Source of the DNA: an uncultured Clostridia bacterium
GTDB taxonomy: Bacteria > Bacillota > Clostridia > Christensenellales > UBA1242
Direction: 5' to 3'
Length of the DNA stretch: 6,309 nt
NCBI GenBank assembly: GCA_944372595.1
Contig: CALVZT010000045.1
Location: forward strand, 1 to 6,309
Program-made: the position numbers and the translations under genes
The notes under the pieces: generated by a model
What the model saw: only the letters and a program-made list of their open reading frames with translations
What the model was told of the DNA's origin: nothing
The model's database searches: none
Shown here: positions 1 through 5,538 of the stretch, in pieces
Position numbering within the stretch: the stretch's first letter is position 1
Layout: each line of letters begins with the position of its first letter

Positions 1-186
1 TTAATATCCATTTATACAAGTGCTACCGATACCGATCTTAACACAAATAGCAATTTCTTATTGTTATTATTGCTTGCACTAAATGGACAAAATAATAACA
101 CATGTGGCTGTGGTTGTGGCTGTAATAGTTATCCAATAGGATGCAATGGTTGCGGTTGCAACGGCTCGTGTGGATGCAGAGGATAA
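1..186 (+). CDS. Cys/Gly-rich small protein, 3' end only
   Basis: The frame is open from the left edge to a TAA at 184-186 and gives the last 61 residues of a protein whose start lies outside the window; there is no in-frame ATG. The visible part has a polar Thr/Asp/Asn stretch, a short Leu run (FLLLLLLAL, bases 55-81), a GQNNNT linker, and a tail with nine Cys mostly alternating with Gly (CGCGCGC, GCNGCGC, SCGCRG). Such a Leu run followed by CGC repeats recalls small Cys-rich proteins of Clostridia and Bacilli, some sporulation-associated, and also the tails of thiazole/oxazole-modified peptide precursors. I cannot choose between these from this fragment, and no modification genes are visible. 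It is the only plus-strand gene and converges on trpS. The ordered low-complexity translation supports coding; the lack of a start keeps certainty moderate. Confidence 0.6.
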   Translation, partial: LISIYTSATDTDLNTNSNFLLLLLLALNGQNNNTCGCGCGCNSYPIGCNGCGCNGSCGCRG

Positions 187-358
187 TAAAAAGTGCGTTT
201 GTAGATCTATCGTTTTTGTATTGATAAATAATATTTGTCAATTTAATGATAGACTATCTAACACTGTTTAAATATACTAATTTATTTAAAATTAATTTTT
301 AATCATTTAAAGTTTATATAGGTGTGCAAAAGATAATATTATTTTTCCCATTTCTACC

Positions 359-384
359 AAAAAACACCCATGAGGGTGTTTTTT
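359..384 (-). terminator. trpS terminator, probably bidirectional
   Basis: The arms AACACCC (363-369) and GGGTGTT (374-380) pair around a four-base loop, and flanking A and T runs extend the stem and give a U tract on either strand. On the minus strand it begins at the trpS stop codon (383-385). On the plus strand it could also end transcription of the Cys-rich gene that stops at 186, for which no nearer hairpin is visible. Confidence 0.85.
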
Positions 385-1369
385 ATAACATAAGTCCAAC
401 TTTTTTATAAACAAGTTGTAATTTTTTTCTAGCAATACTACTAGCTTTCTCTGCTCCAAGTCTAGCAATTTCATCAAGATATCTTTTGTCACTTAATAGC
501 GATTTAATCTTTTCTCTAACAGGTCCAATTACTTCTATAACAGCTTCTGCTGTTTCGTTTTTCAATTGCCCGTATCCTTTGCCTTCAAAATATTTTTCAC
601 AATCATTTATAGACAAATTTTTCATACAAGAATATATAGTTATTAAATTACTAACCCCTGGCTTATTTGTTGGGTCATATTTAATACAATTATCGCTGTC
701 GGTAACTGCTCTTTTAAACTTTCTTCTTATAACATCGTCTTCATCTTCTATGTATATTACATCGTTGTCATTATCTCCAGATTTTGCCATTTTTTTAGTT
801 GGGTCAAGTAGCCCCATTATTTTTGCGCCAACAGAAGGCACTATTCCTTCTGGGACAACAAATGTTTTACCATATTTATTGTTAAAACGCATTGCAATAT
901 CTCTGCATATTTCTACGTGTTGCATTTGGTCTTTACCAACGGGAACAACACTTGAATCATATAACAAAATATCTGCCGCCATTAGCATTGGATAAGTAAA
1001 TAACCCAACACTTATGTTTTTATTTTTTGCTTTTGCATCTTTAAATTGTGTCATTCTTGACGCCTCACCAAAATAGGTATTGCAACTCATAATCCAAGCA
1101 AGTTCAGCATGTTCTTTTACATGAGATTGCACATAAATTATGCTCTTTTGTGGGTCAAGTCCAAATGCCAAGAAAGTCGCTAGTTGAGCATAAGTATTTT
1201 CTCTAAGTTCGTTAGGATTAATATCAATAGTTAAAGAATGAAGGTCTGCTACTGCAAAGTAACAAATATAGTCTTCTTGCATACTACGCCATAAATTTAT
1301 TGCTCCGATATAATTGCCTAATGTTAGTCTTCCAGTTGGCTTAGTAGCACTATATAATATTTTTTTCAT
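383..1369 (-). CDS. trpS: Tryptophan--tRNA ligase (TrpRS)
   Basis: This cytosolic class I aminoacyl-tRNA synthetase joins L-tryptophan to tRNA-Trp using ATP. At 328 residues it has the normal bacterial length. The HIGH-type signature is PTGRLTLGNYIGA (residues 11-23), in the TxGxLTxGN form typical of TrpRS. The tryptophan/ATP pocket segment includes YPMLMAADILLY (126-137) and VGKDQMQHVE (144-153). The KMSKS loop reads KMAKS (193-197) followed by GDN, with Ala in place of the first Ser. The C-terminal helical anticodon-binding part is complete. The ATG at 1367-1369 follows a perfect AGGAGG (1375-1380) with five bases between them. It has its own promoter just upstream and no room for a T-box leader, although trpS of Bacillota is often T-box controlled. 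The family assignment is secure. Confidence 0.97.
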   Translation of the reverse strand: MKKILYSATKPTGRLTLGNYIGAINLWRSMQEDYICYFAVADLHSLTIDINPNELRENTYAQLATFLAFGLDPQKSIIYVQSHVKEHAELAWIMSCNTYFGEASRMTQFKDAKAKNKNISVGLFTYPMLMAADILLYDSSVVPVGKDQMQHVEICRDIAMRFNNKYGKTFVVPEGIVPSVGAKIMGLLDPTKKMAKSGDNDNDVIYIEDEDDVIRRKFKRAVTDSDNCIKYDPTNKPGVSNLITIYSCMKNLSINDCEKYFEGKGYGQLKNETAEAVIEVIGPVREKIKSLLSDKRYLDEIARLGAEKASSIARKKLQLVYKKVGLML

Positions 1370-1388
1370 ATTAACCTCCTATTTCGTG

Positions 1389-1417
1389 ATTATATCAAAT
1401 AACAAAAAAAAAGTCCA
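1389..1417 (-). promoter_or_regulatory. trpS promoter overlapping the upstream terminator
   Basis: On the minus strand TGGACT (1412-1417) serves as a -35 with four of six consensus matches. After exactly 17 bases comes a perfect TATAAT (1389-1394), preceded by TGA, which makes an extended -10. Transcription would begin near 1382, leaving a leader of about 13 bases that holds little more than the AGGAGG site. The -35 is the second arm of the terminator hairpin of the preceding operon, and the spacer contains its U tract. Confidence 0.75.
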
Positions 1418-1431
1418 TAAATTTGGACTTT
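1404..1431 (-). terminator. Terminator of the A-B-C operon
   Basis: Minus-strand transcript: AAAGTCCA (1424-1431) pairs with TGGACTTT (1410-1417) around a six-base loop, and nine T residues (1404-1412) run from the stem base. It lies about eight bases past the stop codon of gene C, so the operon ends here and trpS is a separate unit. Confidence 0.88.
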
Positions 1432-1439
1432 ATTATTTA

Positions 1440-1718
1440 TTATATTGGGTTGTCATTATATAAAAGATAATGTTCAACATCACTATAATCTTTCTGGATT
1501 TCTTTTAATTGATTTTCCAAATATTCTCCATCATGAAATATAATGGAAGGTGTTAATAAAATAATTTGAGTTAAACTCTCTTGGGGCACATATTTTAACA
1601 AAATATTTGTGTTTTCCTTTAATTCTTTTACAGTAAACTCATCTGCATTTTCTACTTGACCCAAAATATAATTTGCTTCAAAATCTTTTAATCCCAAACT
1701 CATCAAATATTTTTTCAT
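1440..1718 (-). CDS. Gene C: small mTERF-repeat-like protein
   Basis: This is an unrecognised 92-residue protein with no signal peptide or membrane segment. Its centre, ESLTQIILLTPSIIF (about 47-61) followed by EYLENQLKEIQ, has the mTERF-like pattern of helix, Pro and second helix seen in genes A and B. Residues 13-22 (FEANYILGQV) resemble the KYMLGQVF/KYILGRVF segment of B and A. The chain ends on YNDNPI, where another unit would reach its Pro, so the last repeat looks cut short. The ATG (1716-1718) has an AGAGGT site (1724-1729) five bases upstream and lies 12 bases after the stop of gene B, so the two are almost certainly cotranscribed. It could be a degenerate paralogue or a genuine short partner. 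The coding call is firm; the function is unknown. Confidence 0.8.
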   Translation of the reverse strand: MKKYLMSLGLKDFEANYILGQVENADEFTVKELKENTNILLKYVPQESLTQIILLTPSIIFHDGEYLENQLKEIQKDYSDVEHYLLYNDNPI

Positions 1719-1730
1719 AGTTTACCTCTT

Positions 1731-2882
1731 TTATTCATCTTTTCCCATAGCAGGAGGATTTTGATTAATGGTAGTAAATATTTCATTATCTTGTAACTTA
1801 ATATCAGGTAAATTCTTAGAAGTTGCTACTTTTTCATTATATTGTTCAATTAAAACATTCATAGCCGCCTCATCAAATGGATATTTTTTATAAAGATTTG
1901 TCATAGTATCTCCAATATATTTTTCAAATTGTGCTTTACTTGAAGTAACTTTGGCATATCTAATTTTTTCACCAGTTTTTTCTTCCCTTTCTTTTAGGGC
2001 CATTAATCTTGCGTAAGTAGTTTTGAAATTATTTATATAAAAACCATTATTTAACTTTGGAACATCAAAAACTTGTCCTAACATATATTTTGTTCTAACT
2101 GTTTCTGTTGGAACGGTTAAAATCATAGGATTAGTTATTGCATGCTCTCTATCTATATCAATGGAATGTAATTTAGATAATTTTTCTTTTAAATATGCTT
2201 CATCAGTATTGAGTATTCTATTATTTTTAACAATAATAGCTGATAATAATTTTTCTTGATTAATATTGCTTGGTAAACTTTGAAAATCAAGACCTTTTTT
2301 AATCTCTTCTAGTTTTTTATCAAAAGACTCACTACCAACACCCAAAAGTCTTGGATTTCCTTTTATAATTACTTGTATTTGTTCCTCTGATAAATTTAAT
2401 CTTTTTTGAATATATACAATGTTTTTGCTAATTGTTTCTCTACTTAAAGTTACAAGGGTTGGATTGTTTTTTATTATTTTAATAACATCTTTTTCTTCAA
2501 GTTTATGGGTTATAATTAAGTGGTCCATTAACTCCAACAAATTTTTTAGAGTTGTCTTAAACAGATTAGTACCTTTCATCTTATACATTTCATTAAGTGT
2601 TAATCCAAATTTTTTGTTATAAAAGAAAAATAAATCTTTAACATTTTCTTCATCTTGCATTAATAGTTGCATATTATCAAATACAAATTCTGTACCTCTT
2701 TCATTGTTGACCTTTTGCGATAATTTTTTGTTTTCTAACAGTTTCTTTATAATTTCAATTCTATTTTGTAACTTATCAGCTGGCACATTTATATGAGATA
2801 TTTGACTACCTAATTTTTCTATTATCTCTTCTTCACTTTTATTTAATTCATTAGCAAGCACCTTTATCGCATCTTTTGTCAC
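1731..2882 (-). CDS. Gene B: mTERF-repeat-like helical protein
   Basis: This unrecognised 383-residue protein is predicted to be soluble and mostly helical. Units of about 33 residues recur from roughly 66 to 275. The clearest are KDVIKIIKNNPTLVTL (131-146), EEQIQVIIKGNPRLLGV (166-182), EKLLSAIIVKNNRILN (210-225) and REHAITNPMILTVP (245-258); each is followed by a Lys-rich second helix. The amphipathic helix, then N-P-x-hydrophobic-Leu, then second helix pattern is that of mTERF repeats, which bind nucleic acid in organelles. A C-terminal part of about 110 residues (YINNFKTTYARL, LYKKYPFDEA, NQNPP) is shared with gene A but not with mTERF proteins I know. The start is GTG (2880-2882), overlapping the TAG stop of gene A by one base, with a good GGAGG site. 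The role is not known; nucleic-acid binding is inference from the repeat pattern. Confidence 0.85.
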   Translation of the reverse strand: MTKDAIKVLANELNKSEEEIIEKLGSQISHINVPADKLQNRIEIIKKLLENKKLSQKVNNERGTEFVFDNMQLLMQDEENVKDLFFFYNKKFGLTLNEMYKMKGTNLFKTTLKNLLELMDHLIITHKLEEKDVIKIIKNNPTLVTLSRETISKNIVYIQKRLNLSEEQIQVIIKGNPRLLGVGSESFDKKLEEIKKGLDFQSLPSNINQEKLLSAIIVKNNRILNTDEAYLKEKLSKLHSIDIDREHAITNPMILTVPTETVRTKYMLGQVFDVPKLNNGFYINNFKTTYARLMALKEREEKTGEKIRYAKVTSSKAQFEKYIGDTMTNLYKKYPFDEAAMNVLIEQYNEKVATSKNLPDIKLQDNEIFTTINQNPPAMGKDE

Positions 2883-4060
2883 TATACCATTCCTCCAATA
2901 TTAGTATTGTTTTCATTTAACTGCTGTTCGCAACTTTGTTGATAACTGACGTTATTATCATTAAATATTTCAATTAGTTTGGGAGGTTTTTGATTTATCA
3001 AAAACTTAATTTCTTCATCTGTTAAACTTAATTTTGGTAAATTAGTATTTTTAGAAGTTAAATCTTCATAAATGAAATTTAATTTCAATAAGATACTCTC
3101 ATCTAGCGGATATATTGAATATAATTCTTCCATATTAAGTCCAGTTCTTTCTTTTGTCGTCTTTTCTGACCATCCCAACAAACTAATAGGCATTTCAATT
3201 CCCTTCGATTGTTTTAGATATTCAATCAAATTAAGTTTGGCATAACTTGTATAAAAATTATTAATAAAAATATCTTTATTTATGAGCGGAACACCAAACA
3301 CCCGCCCTAATATATATTTTGCTTTTAATGTACTCATTTGTGTAGTTAACAAAAATGGTGTTTCTAATAAAAATTTTTTATCAAATCCTAACGATTGTAA
3401 ATATTCTACTTGTTGTACTAATTCTTCCGTAGATTCATTTATAATTCTAAAATGATTACAAAGTAAGTTTTTTGCTCTTTCATCATTGATATTAAAAATG
3501 TTCTTAATATTTTCAATTTTTTTAATCAATAAATCGTCCGTATATCCTATTGTTCGTGAATAGTTTTTTAATATTTTATATAGAGTTTGATCATCACAAC
3601 CCAAAAGACTTTGTAATCGCTCTACTCTTTGCTGAATAGATTGTTTTGAACTATTATCGCCGTTGTTAGCATATCCATAAGTTAAAACAGAAAAGTTATT
3701 AGTTATTATTTTTAATGCATCATTTCTATTTATTCCTAATTTTTCTTGAAAATATTTAATTACATTTTCACAAGTTTGTGGCGAAATATTATATATTTTT
3801 GTTTTTCTTAATTTATAAAATTCATTTGCTGTTAATTTAAAAGTTTTTTGGTAATAATCAAATATTTTTTTTAAATTATCTGGCTTATAAGCAAGCAAAT
3901 TAATATTGTCATAAGCAAAATCCATAATCCTATGTTTGTTGTCTTGTTCTGATAATTTATTATCAGATAAATAACTTCCGATAACATTAATATTATTTAT
4001 AATTGTTCTGTCAGGAGCATACTTTACCATAAAATATTTATTTATTGCTTGTTCTATCAC
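2882..4060 (-). CDS. Gene A: mTERF-repeat-like protein, N-terminus probably frameshifted
   Basis: The open frame from GTG gives 392 residues and is a clear paralogue of gene B. Shared blocks are FAYDNINLL (48-56), KLTANEFYKLRKTKIY (75-90), KAKYILGRVFGVP (246-258), FINNFYTSYAKL (265-276), LYSIYPLDES (313-322) and NQKPP (356-360). Helical units recur at about 111, 155, 191 and 226, some lacking the usual Pro (NNFSVL, NYSRTI, NHFRII, but ETPFLL). A polar insertion, NNGDNSSKQ (132-140), sits inside one unit. No signal peptide or membrane segment is seen. The GTG start has no properly spaced ribosome site, and homology to B continues upstream of it, so the natural start is probably the ATG at 4113-4115, with a one-base frame break in a T8 run; a repaired protein would have about 410 residues. 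Function is unknown. Confidence 0.82.
   Translation of the reverse strand: MIEQAINKYFMVKYAPDRTIINNINVIGSYLSDNKLSEQDNKHRIMDFAYDNINLLAYKPDNLKKIFDYYQKTFKLTANEFYKLRKTKIYNISPQTCENVIKYFQEKLGINRNDALKIITNNFSVLTYGYANNGDNSSKQSIQQRVERLQSLLGCDDQTLYKILKNYSRTIGYTDDLLIKKIENIKNIFNINDERAKNLLCNHFRIINESTEELVQQVEYLQSLGFDKKFLLETPFLLTTQMSTLKAKYILGRVFGVPLINKDIFINNFYTSYAKLNLIEYLKQSKGIEMPISLLGWSEKTTKERTGLNMEELYSIYPLDESILLKLNFIYEDLTSKNTNLPKLSLTDEEIKFLINQKPPKLIEIFNDNNVSYQQSCEQQLNENNTNIGGMV
2891..2896 (-). promoter_or_regulatory. Ribosome binding site for gene B inside the end of gene A
   Basis: The minus strand reads GGAGGA, then nine bases from the end of GGAGG to the GTG of gene B. The same bases encode the two Gly near the C-terminus of gene A, and the junction TAGTG shares one base. 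This decides the GTG start of gene B and implies translational coupling. Confidence 0.8.
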
Positions 4061-4073
4061 CTCTGGCGATTTA

Positions 4074-4115
4074 TTAAATAATTGTGATAAAAAAAATTAT
4101 GGAATTGTGTCTCAT
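4074..4115 (-). other. Probable true 5' end of gene A, out of frame as sequenced
   Basis: An ATG at 4113-4115 has a GAGG site (4124-4127) eight bases upstream and lies about 16 bases past the predicted transcription start. As sequenced it encodes only a 13-residue peptide, MRHNSIIFFITII, ending at TAA (4074-4076). Removing one T from the run at 4089-4096 makes it continue as FLSQLFNKSPEVIEQ into gene A. That stretch matches the N-terminus of gene B (VLANELNKSEEEIIEK), including the NKS. Either a base error or a real frame break is therefore likely; a genuine leader peptide is the less favoured reading. Confidence 0.7.
4089..4096 (-). repeat. T8 homopolymer at the frame break of gene A
   Basis: Eight consecutive T on the coding strand lie where the ATG frame and the gene A frame must be joined. 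Seven T (or ten) would fuse them. Such runs are prone to replication slippage, transcriptional slippage and sequencing error. Confidence 0.75.
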
Positions 4116-4137
4116 TTATAAAACCTCAATTATAGTA

Positions 4138-4165
4138 AGTATATCAAATATAATTATTTTGTCAA
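4138..4165 (-). promoter_or_regulatory. Promoter of the A-B-C operon
   Basis: On the minus strand a perfect TTGACA (4160-4165) is followed after 16 bases by TATACT (4138-4143), five of six consensus matches, with TGA just before it as an extended -10. Transcription would start near 4131, shortly before the GAGG site and the ATG at 4115. It lies about 30 bases after the tuf terminator, so the operon is independent of fusA-tuf. Confidence 0.85.
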
Positions 4166-4195
4166 TATCCTATGTTTTTTTACACAAATTTTGCA

Positions 4196-4222
4196 AAAAA
4201 AAACAGCAAACGCTGTTTTTTT
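4196..4222 (-). terminator. tuf terminator
   Basis: AAACAGC (4201-4207) and GCTGTTT (4212-4218) form the stem around a four-base loop, and flanking A and T runs supply a long U tract on the minus strand. It begins about 11 bases after the tuf stop codon. The symmetric runs could also stop plus-strand transcription. Confidence 0.88.
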
Positions 4223-4233
4223 GTTAATTATAA

Positions 4234-5436
4234 TTATTCAATAATTGAAGATACAACACCAGAACCAACTGTTCTACCACCTTCACGAATAGCAAAACGA
4301 AGTCCTTGTTCAATTGCTATTGGAGTGATAAGTGTGATAGTCATTGATACGTTATCGCCTGGCATTACCATTTCAACGCCTTTTGGAAGTTCAATTGAAC
4401 CAGTAACGTCTGTTGTACGGAAATAGAATTGTGGACGATATCCGTTGAAGAATGGAGTGTGACGTCCGCCTTCTTCTTTCTTCAATACGTAAACTTCTGC
4501 AGTAAATTTAGTATGAGGTTTGATTGTACCAGGTTTAGCAAGTACTTGTCCTCTTTCAATTTCAGTTCTTTGAATACCACGAAGTAATACACCAATATTA
4601 TCACCAGCTTGAGCTTGGTCAAGAAGTTTTCTGAACATTTCAACACCAGTAATAACTGTTTGTTTGTTAGAACCCATACCAACGATCTCAACAGTGTCAC
4701 CAACTTTAACAACACCTCTTTCTACTCTACCAGTAGCAACTGTACCACGACCAGTAATAGTAAATACGTCTTCAACTGGCATTAAGAATGGTTGATCAGT
4801 AGCACGTTTTGGCTCAGGAATGAATGAATCAACTGCATTAAGCAATTCATCAATACATTTGCATGCAGGGTCATCATATTTACCAGCTTGTGCTGCTTCA
4901 AGTGCTTTAAGTGCTGATCCACGAATAATAGGAGTATCATCTCCTGGGAATCCGTATTCGTTAAGGATTTCACGAATTTCCATTTCAACAAGGTCAAGAA
5001 GTTCTGGGTCATCAACTTGATCAACTTTGTTCATAAATACAACAATATAAGGAACGCCAACCTGACGAGCAAGAAGAATATGCTCTCTTGTTTGTGGCAT
5101 TGGACCATCAGTTGCAGCAACAACTAGGATGGCACCGTCCATTTGAGCAGCACCAGTAATCATGTTTTTAACATAGTCTGCGTGTCCTGGACAGTCAACG
5201 TGAGCATAGTGACGTTTAGGAGTCTCGTACTCAACGTGTGCAGTATTGATTGTGATACCTCTTGCTCTCTCTTCTGGAGCTTTATCGATATCTTCATATT
5301 TCATTTGTGGACCCATACCTCTGCCAGCAGATACCATTGTAATAGCGGCAGTAAGTGTAGTTTTACCATGGTCAACGTGGCCGATTGTACCAATGTTAAC
5401 GTGTGGCTTTGTTCTTTCAAATTTAGCTTTAGCCAT
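4234..5436 (-). CDS. tuf: Elongation factor Tu (EF-Tu)
   Basis: This cytosolic GTPase delivers aminoacyl-tRNA to the ribosomal A site. All G-domain motifs are present: the P-loop GHVDHGKT (19-26), the effector region ending in RGITI (59-63), DCPGHADYV (81-89) with the catalytic-position His85, NKVD (136-139) and SALK (174-177). Beta-barrel domains 2 and 3 follow, with typical blocks such as GRGTVATGRVERG and the C-terminal GGRTVGSGVV. The length is 400 residues, normal for the family. I choose the ATG at 5434-5436 because it gives the usual MAKAKFERTKPHVNIG start and has AAGGAG about nine bases upstream; an in-frame ATG 24 bases earlier would place that ribosome site inside the gene. It lies directly after fusA, as in the str operon, and probably also has its own promoter. 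The sequence is highly conserved and looks intact. Confidence 0.98.
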   Translation of the reverse strand: MAKAKFERTKPHVNIGTIGHVDHGKTTLTAAITMVSAGRGMGPQMKYEDIDKAPEERARGITINTAHVEYETPKRHYAHVDCPGHADYVKNMITGAAQMDGAILVVAATDGPMPQTREHILLARQVGVPYIVVFMNKVDQVDDPELLDLVEMEIREILNEYGFPGDDTPIIRGSALKALEAAQAGKYDDPACKCIDELLNAVDSFIPEPKRATDQPFLMPVEDVFTITGRGTVATGRVERGVVKVGDTVEIVGMGSNKQTVITGVEMFRKLLDQAQAGDNIGVLLRGIQRTEIERGQVLAKPGTIKPHTKFTAEVYVLKKEEGGRHTPFFNGYRPQFYFRTTDVTGSIELPKGVEMVMPGDNVSMTITLITPIAIEQGLRFAIREGGRTVGSGVVSSIIE

Positions 5437-5445
5437 TTTAAAATT

Positions 5446-5450
5446 CTCCT
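5446..5450 (-). promoter_or_regulatory. Ribosome binding site fixing the tuf start
   Basis: AGGAG on the minus strand lies nine bases before the ATG at 5436. It rules out the in-frame ATG at 5458-5460, which has no such site and would add eight residues not seen in EF-Tu. Confidence 0.85.
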
Positions 5451-5488
5451 TTTTGAACATTAAAAGTTATTTTTTTGCTTACAAAGCA

Positions 5489-5517
5489 ATATTATCATAA
5501 ATATATTTTTTTAGCAA
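5489..5517 (-). promoter_or_regulatory. Candidate tuf promoter in the fusA-tuf gap
   Basis: TTGCTA (5512-5517) and TAATAT (5489-5494) are 17 bases apart on the minus strand; each matches consensus at four of six positions, and TGA precedes the -10. Transcription would begin near 5482, within a small inverted repeat (TTGCTT/AAGCAA, 5475-5489) that has no U tract after it on either strand. Readthrough from fusA is also likely because no terminator is seen in the gap. Confidence 0.5.
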
Positions 5518-5538
5518 ATAAATTAAGCATTTATTTAA

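Noticed and set aside
38..241. Minus-strand 67-residue open frame over the left edge
   Set aside because: It lies opposite the Cys/Gly-rich frame, has an odd Cys/His/Ile-rich translation and no good ribosome site; it is the antisense of a biased sequence.
236..241. Minus-strand TTGACA that could be a -35
   Set aside because: No acceptable -10 lies 16 to 18 bases downstream, and no supported gene follows on that strand.
187..358. Possible RNA gene or regulatory RNA in the gap left of trpS
   Set aside because: The stretch is AT-rich, with only the short palindrome TAGATCTA and no convincing promoter-terminator pair; no tRNA-like fold or repeat array is visible.
486..995. Plus-strand 169-residue open frame inside trpS
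   Set aside because: It is antisense to a securely identified trpS, with a Ser/Ile/Leu-rich composition typical of a shadow frame.
4074..4115. Attenuator leader peptide before gene A
   Set aside because: There is no run of codons for one amino acid other than Ile/Phe, no following alternative hairpins, and the frame-shifted continuation matches paralogue B, so a broken N-terminus explains it better.
5437..5460. Longer tuf start adding MFKKENFK
   Set aside because: These residues are not part of EF-Tu, and the real ribosome binding site lies inside them.
5475..5489. TTGCTT/AAGCAA hairpin as a terminator between fusA and tuf
   Set aside because: The stem has six weak pairs with a three-base loop and is followed by A residues on the minus strand and TATTATC on the plus strand, so there is no U tract.
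4143..5500. Several plus- and minus-strand frames within tuf
   Set aside because: They overlap a complete EF-Tu in other frames and show no independent motifs or ribosome sites.
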